Notes under the pieces: model-generated | Database searches by the model: none | Told to the model about the DNA's origin: nothing | The model's input: only the letters and a program-made list of their open reading frames with translations | In this document: positions 1 to 9,221 of the stretch, piece by piece | How the letters are laid out: every line of letters starts with the position of its first letter | How positions within the stretch are numbered: the first letter of the stretch is position 1 | Source of the DNA: Fimbriimonadaceae bacterium | GTDB taxonomy: Bacteria > Armatimonadota > Fimbriimonadia > Fimbriimonadales > Fimbriimonadaceae | Length of the DNA stretch: 47,911 nucleotides | Direction of reading: 5' to 3' | Assembly (NCBI GenBank): GCA_025455775.1 | Contig: JALOLT010000003.1 | Location: forward strand, 1-47,911 | Made by a program: the position numbers and the translations under genes

Positions 1-1162
1 CCATGGCTCCATGCTGGGCTGCCTTTTCTTGTCCTAATCGGACCGCGGCAAGGGCTTCATCCCATCTTCGCACATGAAACAGGCTGAAGGAGTAGACCAT
101 GAGAGCCTTTGATGCTTGTTCGCCAGTGAGCTCGCACTGGAGAAGACGTTCTGAAATTTCGAAAACCTTTTCGTAGTTGTAGAGGGTGCCATTGACAGCC
201 TGAAGGGCCAGAAGCAGTCTGATCCAGGTATCGCTCTCTGGGACGAGTTGTTCCTCGATGGTTTCGAGGATCTTGATATATTCGATGGGTTTGGATTGGA
301 GTTCGTATTCGACTTCAGTCTTCAGAAGGAGCTCTGCGAAGTCCGTTGCGCAGACAGAGAGGTTCGAAAAGAGAGCATTCCCGACGAGTTGCGAATGAGT
401 CGGATTGAGCAGTCTGGTTTTCTGACTCTGGTCCCTGAGATCTTGGGCGAGTTTGTTCAGCCCCTTGAGTGGTTCGTTGGCTGGACTGAGTTCGTGAGTT
501 TGAGCGAGTCTGAGGAGTTCTCGATGGCCTTCCCTGAGCGAACCAGTGGTATCTCTGCTGATCAGGAACGCCTCGCAGATCGTGACGTCAAAGTCTCCCC
601 GGTCTCGCATGAGTTTCCAAACTTTTTCTACTGCTGGCCAGTCGCTGGCGCCCTTGGCGATGGTGGTCATGCGCTGAAGGCAGGTACGACAGGTTTCGTT
701 CCAACGGGAGAATGTTTCTCCCGGGTCGAGGTCGGCAAATTCTTGCCAAGCTCGGTCTTTTAGTGCTGGGGAAAAGGAAGTGAGTTCCAGCATCTGGCGT
801 TCCAGATCCACTTCGTCGAGGGCCTCCCTTAGGCTTGCCTCAATCTCCCAGATATCCAGCCTTACCGATAAGTTGGCGAGGCGAATGCTGTTTCGATCCG
901 CGACCAGGCAATCTCCCAAAACAGCTTTCAGGCGGTTGAGGGAGACTCTGAGTCGATTTGCCGCTGTATCTCTGTCTTCGAGGGGCCAAAGTAGTTGGGC
1001 AAGTGCGTCGCGCCTTACGCTAAAGTCTCCGTGAAGGACGATGCACAGCAAGACGCGACCCAAGCTATGCATGCTTATGGATCTGCTCTCTCCAGACAGA
1101 TGGATGCCTGGCTTTTGGAGAAGTGTCACTTGAAGTTCCGCCACGATCGCCCCCGACGCCAC
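1..1162 (-). CDS. SARP/BTAD-type transcriptional regulator (C-terminus beyond window)
   Basis: The reading frame is open from a GTG at 1162 to the left edge (387 codons visible). Residues about 30-110 resemble the winged-helix plus start of the bacterial transcriptional activation domain of AfsR/SARP regulators: a segment reading LLWPLEDRDTAANRLRVSLN near residue 57, then RLKAVLG, then an RNSIRLANLSVRLDIWEIE stretch, which is the typical 'LWP...LR..LxxLR..LG...V..D...V.L....DV..FE' pattern. The rest is helical and TPR-like, as in SARP proteins. An in-frame stop lies just upstream (1169-1171), so the start is GTG 1162 or GTG 1144. It is divergent from the PEP-CTERM gene at 1256, which it may regulate; that is inference from position only. 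Confidence 0.8.
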   Translation of the reverse strand, partial: MASGAIVAELQVTLLQKPGIHLSGESRSISMHSLGRVLLCIVLHGDFSVRRDALAQLLWPLEDRDTAANRLRVSLNRLKAVLGDCLVADRNSIRLANLSVRLDIWEIEASLREALDEVDLERQMLELTSFSPALKDRAWQEFADLDPGETFSRWNETCRTCLQRMTTIAKGASDWPAVEKVWKLMRDRGDFDVTICEAFLISRDTTGSLREGHRELLRLAQTHELSPANEPLKGLNKLAQDLRDQSQKTRLLNPTHSQLVGNALFSNLSVCATDFAELLLKTEVEYELQSKPIEYIKILETIEEQLVPESDTWIRLLLALQAVNGTLYNYEKVFEISERLLQCELTGEQASKALMVYSFSLFHVRRWDEALAAVRLGQEKAAQHGAM

Positions 1163-1255
1163 GGAACATTATGTCTCCGCTAGAGCGGTCGAGTTGGTTT
1201 GTAATGGAGTTGTAATGACAGGTTGAAGATAATGTGGCTCTCAGGAGATTCACTA

Positions 1256-2197
1256 ATGAGATTATTCTTTGCATCTTTCGCAGCTCTTGCTCTTTGGGGA
1301 GGGGCCTTCGCCCAAGGACAGCCTACTTACGGCTTGAACTCTTTCGCCTTTACTGGCGTGACCAATGATACAGGTGGCACATTTGGGCCTGTCCACACTT
1401 TGAACTCCGACTTCTCGGAGACTGGCGGATTTGTCTCTCAAACAGGCTCTGGAGCGTTCCAGGGTCTCAATTCGAACGGAGATAGCTCGACGCTCGTCTT
1501 TTCCGGTCAGTCGAGTGCGTCGGCCAGCTATGGACGGCTCCGAGCGAGGGCGAGAGGAGAGCTATCCAATCCCTTCTATAATTCTGCTAATGAGCCCTAT
1601 TTAATTCCCGATCCAGGCGGCAGCGGCAATCTGGTTGTGAATCCGAATGGCACTCCCGATCGGTTCTTATCCGTTGGTCAAGCCCAGTTCTTCGATAAGT
1701 TCAATTACGGTGGAGACTTCAGTAACGTGAGTGGCACAGTGAAGGTTGACTTCTGGTATCGAGTTTCTGGCCAACTCAGTGGCGACCAATCTTATATCTC
1801 GCTTCTGGTGCGAAACGATGACGACAGCGACGCTTTTTTACGCCAATCGAATGGATCTACAACCATTGTAAACGAGATTTGGACGACGAAGAAGTTTGTG
1901 ATCGGGGCGGATCGTTCCCTCAATCACATCCTGACTTTGATCAGTCAATTCGACAGTGGAAGCACCCTTTATCTGCCGGAGGGACAGGATGTGGTTGGAA
2001 GCGCAGAATTTCAGAACACAGTCACCCTGGAAAGGATGAATCTGTACGATGGGAACGATAACCTGATCACTGGTTGGACCGTGACTGGCGACTCAGGAAC
2101 TGACTATAGCAGCGCTGTTCCGGAACCCATGACCATGACGGTATTGGCTGGCCTCGGCATGATCGTTGCGCGCCGCAGAAGGGCGAAGAAGGCCTAG
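1256..2197 (+). CDS. PEP-CTERM sorting domain exported protein
   Basis: This is a 313-aa exported protein of unknown function. The N-terminus MRLFFASFAALALWGGAFAQ is a signal peptide with likely cleavage after AFA. The C-terminus has the PEP-CTERM tripartite sorting signal: VPEP, a short hydrophobic helix (MTMTVLAGLGMIVA) and a basic tail RRRRAKK. Such signals are read by an EpsH/exosortase system, which is not in the window. The middle is rich in Ser, Gly, Asn and Asp with predicted beta structure. The ATG at 1256 is chosen because AGGAGA (1242-1247) sits 8 nt upstream and the signal peptide starts there; an earlier in-frame ATG at 1223 lacks both. Confidence 0.85.
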   Translation: MRLFFASFAALALWGGAFAQGQPTYGLNSFAFTGVTNDTGGTFGPVHTLNSDFSETGGFVSQTGSGAFQGLNSNGDSSTLVFSGQSSASASYGRLRARARGELSNPFYNSANEPYLIPDPGGSGNLVVNPNGTPDRFLSVGQAQFFDKFNYGGDFSNVSGTVKVDFWYRVSGQLSGDQSYISLLVRNDDDSDAFLRQSNGSTTIVNEIWTTKKFVIGADRSLNHILTLISQFDSGSTLYLPEGQDVVGSAEFQNTVTLERMNLYDGNDNLITGWTVTGDSGTDYSSAVPEPMTMTVLAGLGMIVARRRRAKKA

Positions 2198-2224
2198 AAA
2201 ATTCTCTGGTCGCGGGATAAGAAT

Positions 2225-2260
2225 GGGGCTGTCTCAAAAGAGATAGCCCCATTTTCTCTT
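2225..2260. terminator. Rho-independent terminator
   Basis: GGGGCTGTCTC, an AAAA loop and GAGATAGCCCC form an 11-bp stem (one G-T pair) followed by ATTTTCTCTT. It terminates the PEP-CTERM gene and, being nearly symmetrical, may also serve the convergent gene at 2275. Confidence 0.85.
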
Positions 2261-2274
2261 TTGAACCAAGTTCC

Positions 2275-2673
2275 TTACGAGCTGACCATGGAGATCCAGT
2301 CGCGCAGATTGTAGTAGCTTGTGATCCGGGAGATCAACCCCTCTCGTTCCTCAAAAATCGCGACACAGGGTAGAGAGTAGTTTTGGCCAGAGGCAGGTGG
2401 CAGGGAGCCGTCTGTCTTGAGGTAAGTGCCGGAGCAAGTGAATTCGGCAGTCGCCCGTCCACCCCCCACCATTACGACGAGGTCGGTAATCTGCTCAAGA
2501 TAGCATTCGTCCATGTGAGATCTAAAAGCGGCGAAATGCTCTTTACCGATCTCGCGATCGCCCTGGTTGATGTCGTGAATGATGTCATCGCTCAAAAGGC
2601 TGAGGAGCGACTCTTTATCTCCTGCATTGAAGGCGGAGAAGTAGCTTCTGACCAGTGTCTCAAGCGTCGTCAT
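2275..2673 (-). CDS. NTF2-like / SnoaL-like domain protein
   Basis: This 132-aa protein has the compact alpha+beta cone fold signature of the NTF2/SnoaL/ketosteroid-isomerase superfamily. It opens with a long helix (LETLVRSYFSAFNAGDKESL), then LLSDDIIHDINQGDREIGKEH. It continues with a curved sheet region and closes with IFEEREGLISRITSYYNLRDW. Family members include small isomerases, hydrolases and ligand-binding proteins; the sequence alone does not fix the substrate. It is monocistronic, convergent with the PEP-CTERM gene and divergent from the lipoprotein gene at 2800. The length is normal for the family, so this is probably a soluble cytoplasmic enzyme or binding protein. Confidence 0.75.
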   Translation of the reverse strand: MTTLETLVRSYFSAFNAGDKESLLSLLSDDIIHDINQGDREIGKEHFAAFRSHMDECYLEQITDLVVMVGGGRATAEFTCSGTYLKTDGSLPPASGQNYSLPCVAIFEEREGLISRITSYYNLRDWISMVSS

Positions 2674-2799
2674 TTGGCTTCAAGTATGGCCATAATTGAG
2701 GGCAATGTGGGTTAGTTTGTGCCTGTTGGCTCTGGCGAATCAGGGTCAAGACTCAAGGCTGTAGCCCCTTAAGGAATTGGTAAAGGTGCGCCGGGGGCG

Positions 2800-3681
2800 A
2801 TGAGAGAAGCAGCTTGGTTGAGAGGGGTCACTCGCTTTTTCGCGTCGGTTGGAATCTGCCTTTCGTTGGTGGGGTGCCAGGTACGGGAGTCAGCTACCAG
2901 TGCCCCAGTGCCAGACCCTACCCCGACGACTCAAACGAGAACCGCAAAGCCAGTGGCAGTGTTTCGACCAATGGCGAAGGATCTTCCAACTCGGACGGTC
3001 ATCCTCACTTATCATGATATGGTGGAGAAGCGGGACGAGAATTCCGTTTGGTTTGATTGCACCCCAGAAGAGCTCATCCAGCAGATCGATTGGTTGACAA
3101 ACCAAGGAGCGAAATTTGTGAGTCTCGACCAAGTTTATGGACACCTTGTCGGGTTATCTCCGATTTCTGACAAAGCGGTGGCGATCTGTTTTGCCGATAA
3201 CTACGAAGGCTTTTATCGTTTGGCTTGGCCAATCCTCCGGGAGAAAAGGATTCCAGTGACTCTTTTTGTTCACACAGATTTCGTGGGCAATCGCCAAAAC
3301 AGACCTAAAATGACGTGGGCTCAGCTTCGCGAATTGCAGTCCAGTGGGCTGGTGGACGTTCAATCCCAGACTGCGACTCACCCCAAAGATCTCGGGAAGC
3401 TCACTGACACCCAGATTCAAGACGAAATGAAGAGGTCCAAACTCGCTTTGGAAGAAAACCTGTCCCGTCCAGTGACGATGATCGCTTATCCAAACGGCAA
3501 GTACGATGAACGCAGCAAGAAATTCGCCGAGGAGGCTGGCTATCTCATCGGATTTTCGGAAAAGCAGATTCCGGCGGAGCTGTCGCCCGACATTATGGAG
3601 ATTGCACGAACTGTTCACACCAAGTACCGGTCAGCTTGGCGCATGGCTCGACGGGATAACCTGAGAATTCAGAAGAAGTGA
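2800..3681 (+). CDS. NodB-fold polysaccharide deacetylase-like lipoprotein with altered catalytic motifs
   Basis: This is a 293-aa predicted lipoprotein: the N-terminal hydrophobic segment ends in the lipobox LVGC (Cys26), followed by a Ser/Pro/Thr linker. Residues about 65-270 follow the polysaccharide deacetylase (CE4, PgaB-like) fold: VILTYHDMV, the TPEELIQQIDWLTNQGAKFVSL segment, VTLFVHTDFVG, and MTWAQLRELQSSGLVDVQSQ. The canonical TFDDGY motif reads CFADNY (131-135), so the catalytic-base Asp is Ala132 and only Asp133 remains. The HxxxHP motif reads QTATHP (190-195), so the first metal His is Gln. It may therefore bind glycan without deacetylating it. It is followed 3-42 nt later by the BNR protein gene. 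Confidence 0.8.
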   Translation: MREAAWLRGVTRFFASVGICLSLVGCQVRESATSAPVPDPTPTTQTRTAKPVAVFRPMAKDLPTRTVILTYHDMVEKRDENSVWFDCTPEELIQQIDWLTNQGAKFVSLDQVYGHLVGLSPISDKAVAICFADNYEGFYRLAWPILREKRIPVTLFVHTDFVGNRQNRPKMTWAQLRELQSSGLVDVQSQTATHPKDLGKLTDTQIQDEMKRSKLALEENLSRPVTMIAYPNGKYDERSKKFAEEAGYLIGFSEKQIPAELSPDIMEIARTVHTKYRSAWRMARRDNLRIQKK

Positions 3682-3723
3682 GGGGTGCAGTCTTGGCCCT
3701 TCTTATCGTATAGTCTTTCTAAC

Positions 3724-6285
3724 ATGAAGGGCCTTACCTTATTGGGTGCCATTTCTTTCCTCTCTTTGACTGCGCTTGCCCAAAATCAGCCGGTTGCGAG
3801 CCCTCTCTCACCTGCGGATCTTTTCCGACCTTTGGTTGCCAGAGAGCTGGGGCCAACCACGATGGGCGGAAGAATCCATCAACTCGCTGTTTACGAAAAT
3901 GAGCCTCGGATTTTTTATGTCGGGACAGCAAGCGGCGGGCTCTGGAAGACGGAGAATGGAGGGATCACCCTCAATCCGATCTTTCAATTTGAGGGTTCAA
4001 TCGCCTTAGGGGCGGTCGCAGTTTCGCAATCTAACCCTCGCACCCTGTGGGTTGGGACGGGGGAAGAAAACAGTCGTAACAGTACCAGTTGGGGAGACGG
4101 AATTTACAAGTCGGAGGATGGTGGCGCGACATGGCAGAACATGGGTCTGAAGGAGACCAAGCACGTTGGCAAGATCTTGTTGCACCCCCGTGACGAAAAC
4201 ACAGTCTATGTCGGGGCACTTGGGCACCTCTGGGGTGCGAATGCGAACCGGGGACTTTACAAAACGACGGACGGCGGCAAGACTTGGAACCAGATTTTGC
4301 GAGTTGATGATGTGACCGGCGTGATCGACATGCAATTTGATCCGAAGGATCCGAACACCTTGCTTGTCGCCTTCTACCAGCGGGAACGGAAGGCGTATCA
4401 GTTCGCGAGTGGTGGCCCGGGAAGCAGCCTTTGGAAAACGACGGACGGAGGGAAGTCATTCCGGCGAATTTCCAAAGGGTTGCCGACTTCGCCTCTGGGA
4501 CGAATCGGCTTGAGCGTGAGTCGTTCAAATCCTAATTTTTGGATGGCTACCGTGGAAGCACGAAGTGGAGGCGGCGTTTTCCTGAGTCGCGACAAGGGAG
4601 AAACCTGGACCCGCGCAAATGGCCTGAATCCCCGTCCGTTCTACTTTTCGACCCCTTTGATCGACCCGAGCGACGAAAAGAGGTTGTATGTTCTAGGAGT
4701 TGAGTTCCACGTGAGTGACGACGGCGGTGGAACTTTCCGACGCCTGCCGATGAACATTCACGTGGATCATCATGAGGTTTGGATCGACCCCAAGGATTCT
4801 AACCACCTTCTGATCGGAAATGACGGTGGGATCGCCCAAAGCCGTGACCGAGGCCTGACCTGGGAACACCTAAATATGCCTCGGATCGGGCAGTTTTATG
4901 CGATCGCGCTGGACATGCGCAAGCCCTACTGGGTTTATGGTGGTTTGCAAGATAACCAGTCCTGGGGAGGGCCCACCCAGGGCTTCCGGGGCGGGGTCGG
5001 ATTCTGGGATTGGATCAACCTCGGAGGTGGTGACGGTTTCCACGTTCAGGTAGATCCGGAAGATTGGCGGACGGTTTACTACGAGAGCCAGGGAGGGTCG
5101 GCTGTTCGACTGAACATCGCAACAGGCGAGAGTCGGTTCATTCAGCCCAGACCTCCCCAAGGAGAAAGGTATCGCTGGAACTGGTCGACCCCAATCGTTT
5201 TGAGCCCTCACAATCCTCGCACCGTGTACATTGGTGGCAATCGATTGTTTCGCAGCCTGGATCGGGGAGATAACTGGCGAGCGATCAGCCCGGATCTCAC
5301 GACCAATGATCCGGCCAAACTTCAACCAAGGGCTGGTGTCACGCCGGAGGACACTGGCGCCGAGCGTCACTGTACCATTGTGACGATCAGCGAATCGCCT
5401 CTGAGACAGGGGGTGATCTGGGTTGGAACCGACGATGGCTTGGTTTGGGTCACTACGGATGATGGACAGACTTGGAAGAAGGTTTCCGAATCTATCCCGG
5501 ATCTTCCGCCTTTCACTTGGTGCTCCCGGGTCGTGGCGAGCCGCTATGACCTCAATACTGCCTACGCGACATTTGACGGTCACAGGAACAACGACTACAA
5601 CCCCTATGTTTACGTTACAACCGATGGTGGCGCGACTTGGAAGAAGCTCAGTCAGGGCCTGCCAGTTGATCACTGCACTTATGTCATCGTCGAAGGTCGT
5701 TTGAACCGTGACCTCCTCTTTTTGGGGACGGAGCGGGGTCTTTACGGCTCGGTGGACCGCGGTGAGAACTGGTTCCGCCTGCAAAAGAATGTCGGTTTCC
5801 CCACTGTCAGGGTTGACGACCTCGTGATCCACCCCAGGGAGCTCGATCTGGTGATCGGGACTCACGGCCGGAGCCTCTGGACCTTAAACATCTCTGGCTT
5901 GGAGCAGTATACGGGCGACAATGCCCGGAAAGACTTTTTCCTGGCTCGTCCGCAGGTGATCTATGATATTGGCCGCTCCCAGGCGATTCGCGACGAAGGG
6001 AACCGATATTGGCTGGCTCAGAACACCCAGCCAGGGACTGCTCTCCAGTACTTTTTGAAGGCTGAGACGAAGGAGAAAGTTGTCGTTCGGGTGGTGGACA
6101 CCTCGGGACGCGAGATCTTTAATGGGACTGGCAGTGGGAATGCTGGGATGAATCAGCTGATCTTCCGGCCTCAGCGCCGACTCTTGATCGAGACCCGCGG
6201 CGACAAAGACTGGACGGCAGAGCTCAGGGTCGGGGAGAAGGTTGTTGCGACTGCGCCAGTGAGGGTGGAGGACGTGATCCCTTAG
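3724..6285 (+). CDS. BNR/VPS10-like (sortilin, WD40/YVTN-type) exported beta-propeller protein
   Basis: This 853-aa exported protein starts with MKGLTLLGAISFLSLTALAQ, a signal peptide. It contains many Asp-box/BNR repeats, for example YKSEDGGATWQN, YKTTDGGKTWNQ, LWKTTDGGKSF, FLSRDKGETW, VTTDDGQTWKK and GSVDRGENW. These are spread over residues about 60-720, as in tandem beta-propellers of VPS10/sortilin-like glycosidase-type proteins. The first strand motif (GPTTMGGRIHQLAV) is typical of the large secreted proteins of this class. The C-terminal 130 residues form a separate beta domain. Substrate and catalytic role are unknown. The ATG at 3724 is preferred over one at 3685 because the signal peptide begins there; no Shine-Dalgarno is visible, but TATAGT lies at 3709-3714. 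Confidence 0.85.
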   Translation: MKGLTLLGAISFLSLTALAQNQPVASPLSPADLFRPLVARELGPTTMGGRIHQLAVYENEPRIFYVGTASGGLWKTENGGITLNPIFQFEGSIALGAVAVSQSNPRTLWVGTGEENSRNSTSWGDGIYKSEDGGATWQNMGLKETKHVGKILLHPRDENTVYVGALGHLWGANANRGLYKTTDGGKTWNQILRVDDVTGVIDMQFDPKDPNTLLVAFYQRERKAYQFASGGPGSSLWKTTDGGKSFRRISKGLPTSPLGRIGLSVSRSNPNFWMATVEARSGGGVFLSRDKGETWTRANGLNPRPFYFSTPLIDPSDEKRLYVLGVEFHVSDDGGGTFRRLPMNIHVDHHEVWIDPKDSNHLLIGNDGGIAQSRDRGLTWEHLNMPRIGQFYAIALDMRKPYWVYGGLQDNQSWGGPTQGFRGGVGFWDWINLGGGDGFHVQVDPEDWRTVYYESQGGSAVRLNIATGESRFIQPRPPQGERYRWNWSTPIVLSPHNPRTVYIGGNRLFRSLDRGDNWRAISPDLTTNDPAKLQPRAGVTPEDTGAERHCTIVTISESPLRQGVIWVGTDDGLVWVTTDDGQTWKKVSESIPDLPPFTWCSRVVASRYDLNTAYATFDGHRNNDYNPYVYVTTDGGATWKKLSQGLPVDHCTYVIVEGRLNRDLLFLGTERGLYGSVDRGENWFRLQKNVGFPTVRVDDLVIHPRELDLVIGTHGRSLWTLNISGLEQYTGDNARKDFFLARPQVIYDIGRSQAIRDEGNRYWLAQNTQPGTALQYFLKAETKEKVVVRVVDTSGREIFNGTGSGNAGMNQLIFRPQRRLLIETRGDKDWTAELRVGEKVVATAPVRVEDVIP

Positions 6286-6602
6286 CTCCTCGTTGGGGGA
6301 ACCGATTTAGGGATCGGGGGGCCTAGTTCATCGATGTGGGGCCTTTCTCATCCAACAAATGCTGGCTTAGACTCAAGAGTCTCCCTTTCGCTGAGCTCGG
6401 TTTCACCGAGTTTCCCCCTCTCCCCCACCCCTCTCTCCCGTAACAATATGTGGGCGAGGGGCTTTCGGTAAAGTCCCTTCCCTCTTCCTGGGGGGAAGGG
6501 ATTTAGGGAGGGGGGGTCAGAGTGCCTTGGCTCGTCGGGTGAGAGACATAAAAAGAGCGGGGTTGCTTGAGAGGCAACCCCGCTCTTCTCCCTGAGCAGG
6601 AA
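6286..6602. other. Intergenic region with palindromic GC-rich repeats
   Basis: No gene is seen between the BNR gene and secDF. The stretch holds pyrimidine-rich blocks (CCCCCTCTCCCCCACCCCTC near 6413), and an inverted repeat TCCCTTCCC/GGGAAGGGA (6474-6482 and 6493-6501) resembling dispersed intergenic repeats. The secDF terminator is at its right end. The middle part (6300-6410) shows nothing recognisable. Confidence 0.6.
6551..6590 (-). terminator. Rho-independent terminator of secDF
   Basis: A perfect 14-bp stem AAGAGCGGGGTTGC / GCAACCCCGCTCTT (6553-6566 and 6574-6587) with a 7-nt loop. Read on the minus strand it is followed by a T run (complement of 6549-6554), so it ends the secDF operon. 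Confidence 0.9.
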
Positions 6603-9158
6603 TCAATCCTCGTCGTCGAGCTTTTTGGTGGCTTGATCGACGGCGGATCGGCGGCGTCTGACTTGTCCGTACTGACCAGCAGCTCCGGCGGAGGCAGTCG
6701 GTGCGGTCGGGGTGACGGTCTCTGGGGAACCTCCCCCGTAACCCCCTGCCAGAGCGACCTGCTGTTCTTGGGCCATGCGGATTGCAGTTCTTGCTTCTTC
6801 GATGAGTCCGGCCTGGGCTCCCTTGCTCTTCACGATGGCTTTATCCCAAAGATAGAGGATCGGGGAAGCGTTGAAGATGGATGAGTACGTTCCGATGACG
6901 ATACCGAGGAGCATCGTGGCGCACATAAACTTAAGTTCCGGCGTTGGGGCACCATAGAAGATCATGATGGCCAAGGTCACGATGGCAGTCATCGAGGTGT
7001 TGATCGACCTTCCGAAAGATTGGGTAACGGACTTGTCGATGAGGAACTCGAAGGTCTCTCCGGCGGGAGCCCGCCTCAAGTTCTCGCGAATTCGGTCGAA
7101 GATGACGATGGTGTCGTGCACAGAGAATCCGATGACAGTGAGCATCGCTGTGACAAAGAGGGCGGAGATTTCCCAGCCGAGGAGAATTCCCAGGAGAGCT
7201 GCTGAGCCGACAACGAAGACGACGTCATGGAGCAAAGCCGCAACGGCAGAGAGCCCGAATTTGAGGCCTGTCTTGAACCCACCCAGGCCAAAGCCGAAGC
7301 GAAGGGCGAGGTAGAGGACTATGAGGCCAACGCTATAGGCTACAGCGAGAATTGCATTGGTGATCGTTTCTTGCTGGATCGTGGGGCCTACGGCACTAAT
7401 CCCTTTCACTTCATAGCCTTCTCCAGCAGCCTGGCGTACTCGTTGGTTGGTCTCTTGGTTGTCTGGGCTGAAGCCAGCAACTGGCGGCACTGTGGCGTAG
7501 ACAGTGGGGATGCCGTTGACGGTTGAGGTTTTGGTATTGACTCCAGGGAATCCAGCTTGCTCAAAGGCTTGGCGAACAGCGAAGGCGTTCATCGTCGTTC
7601 CCTCGCGAGGAGTCAAGGTAACTTCGTAGCCCCCTTGGAACTCGACGTTCGGCTTGATGCCTCCCATACCCAGGGCGACGAGGCCAGGGGCGATTATGAC
7701 GAGTGAGATAATGAAGTAAGTCTTTGACTTTCCGATGATTTGAAGTGGCTTGGTATCGGCTTCTTTTTCGAGCTTTTCCCCAAACCAGCTTCGGTTCATC
7801 GCATAGTATTTTTCGTGGTTGCCGACTCCGATCGAGACGAGCCCGATAAGGATAGCTCTGGTGACGATGATTGCCGTGAAGAACGACATCAAGACACCGA
7901 TGATCAAGGTCGAGGCGAAGCCCTTTACCGGGCCAGTCCCGAGAGTGAACAGAACTAAGGATGTGATGATAGTACAGGCGTTGGAGTCGACGATCGCACC
8001 AAAGGCTCGCTTAAAGCCAAGCTCGATGGCAGTCATCAACTTTTTGTTATGGCGGAGCTCTTCCTTGACCCGTTCGAAGACGAGAATGTTCGCGTCTACT
8101 GCCATTGCAGCAGAGAGGATGAGACCGGCGATTCCTGCCAGGCTAAATGTGGCTCCAATCAGCATCATCACAGTCAGCGTGAAGATGGTGTAGAGCACCA
8201 TTGCTATCGCAGCGACGACTCCCGGGAAGGCGTAGTAGACGATGAGAAAGGCGCAGATGATGCCGAGGGAAATGAGGCCAGCTGTGATCATCTCATTCAG
8301 GGCAGCCCTTCCGATGGTTGGGTCTACCTTTTCACTCGCTTCGACCTTGAGGGAAACAGGGAGTGAACCAGACTTGATGAGAGTAGTGAGAGTATTGACG
8401 TAGCCAGGATCAAAGTCTCCTTCAATGAACGCCCCTGTACTGAGAACTGCCCCTGGTCTGAGAGGGGCAATGCTGAGGACACGCCCGTCGAGAACGAAGG
8501 CGAGGTTTTCCTGGGTCATGTTCGACTGGCGCGACCAGGCCTCCATTTTCGCTTGCCCGGTTCGGTTCCACTTAAACTCCGGCATCGTCCGGTTCCCCTG
8601 AATCAGAGCGAGGGCGTCGGAGATTTCTTCGCCTTCGATGATTTTCGTCCATCCCGCGATGATTTCGGCATATTCCGGCATCTCAGGCGTGATGACTTTC
8701 GAAGGATCGCTGATCGAGGTGAAGTGGACTTCTGGCCTGCCATCAGGATCTGCCGCGATCGGCGTAAACCTTCTCACTCCGGTGGGAGTGGTGACGTTCA
8801 CCGCGTGGTAGGCAATAATCTTCGCGGTCGTGCTCATCGATTCCTTGGCCTTTACCTCGTCGGTGTAGTCAGGGAGTTCGACGATGATTTGGTTCTCACC
8901 CTTTGGTTGAACTGTTGCTTCTGTGACACCGAGGGCTCGGCTGGCTCGGGATTCGAGGATGGTGACGGTCTTCGATTGCAGAAGCTCAGGATTTCTCTTC
9001 TGTTCTGGCGTCAGTTCCGAAGTATCCATCGAAAACGTGAGTCGCACACCCCCGCGGACGTCAAGACCATATTGGGGGGTCGATCTGGTGAAGAAGAAAA
9101 TGGATAGAGCAGCCAAAATAAGGACTGCGCTCAAGAACACGACGTTTCTGGACTGCAA
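6603..9158 (-). CDS. secDF: Protein translocase subunit SecDF (fused SecD-SecF)
   Basis: SecD and SecF use the proton-motive force to help SecYEG pull exported proteins across the membrane. This 851-aa protein is a natural fusion. The SecD half has an N-terminal membrane helix, the D1 motif GLDVRGGVRLTF, a large periplasmic domain and five helices (AGLILSAAMAVDANILVFER). The SecF half begins near residue 480 with its own first helix, then GIKPNVEFQGGYEVTL and FSVHDTIVIFDRIRENLRR. The C-terminus adds a Gly/Thr/Ala-rich tail ending KKLDDED. The start codon is TTG, supported by GGAGG 9 nt upstream. It is the last gene of a minus-strand run with the LolA-like gene 63 nt upstream and ends at a strong terminator. 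Confidence 0.97.
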   Translation of the reverse strand: MQSRNVVFLSAVLILAALSIFFFTRSTPQYGLDVRGGVRLTFSMDTSELTPEQKRNPELLQSKTVTILESRASRALGVTEATVQPKGENQIIVELPDYTDEVKAKESMSTTAKIIAYHAVNVTTPTGVRRFTPIAADPDGRPEVHFTSISDPSKVITPEMPEYAEIIAGWTKIIEGEEISDALALIQGNRTMPEFKWNRTGQAKMEAWSRQSNMTQENLAFVLDGRVLSIAPLRPGAVLSTGAFIEGDFDPGYVNTLTTLIKSGSLPVSLKVEASEKVDPTIGRAALNEMITAGLISLGIICAFLIVYYAFPGVVAAIAMVLYTIFTLTVMMLIGATFSLAGIAGLILSAAMAVDANILVFERVKEELRHNKKLMTAIELGFKRAFGAIVDSNACTIITSLVLFTLGTGPVKGFASTLIIGVLMSFFTAIIVTRAILIGLVSIGVGNHEKYYAMNRSWFGEKLEKEADTKPLQIIGKSKTYFIISLVIIAPGLVALGMGGIKPNVEFQGGYEVTLTPREGTTMNAFAVRQAFEQAGFPGVNTKTSTVNGIPTVYATVPPVAGFSPDNQETNQRVRQAAGEGYEVKGISAVGPTIQQETITNAILAVAYSVGLIVLYLALRFGFGLGGFKTGLKFGLSAVAALLHDVVFVVGSAALLGILLGWEISALFVTAMLTVIGFSVHDTIVIFDRIRENLRRAPAGETFEFLIDKSVTQSFGRSINTSMTAIVTLAIMIFYGAPTPELKFMCATMLLGIVIGTYSSIFNASPILYLWDKAIVKSKGAQAGLIEEARTAIRMAQEQQVALAGGYGGGSPETVTPTAPTASAGAAGQYGQVRRRRSAVDQATKKLDDED

Positions 9159-9221
9159 TGTGAGAGGCCTCCAAGCCAGTTCTTCAGTATACCGAGGCAG
9201 AACAGTTTGGCCGAGACTGAC

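Noticed and set aside
248-1183. Plus-strand frames of 171, 84 and 62 codons at the left end
   Set aside because: They lie opposite the BTAD regulator, which has a continuous frame with a recognisable domain; the plus frames have no domains or ribosome sites.
4870-5865. 331-codon minus-strand frame inside the BNR gene
   Set aside because: Shadow of the propeller repeats; no start signal and no recognisable domain, while the plus strand has clear BNR motifs.
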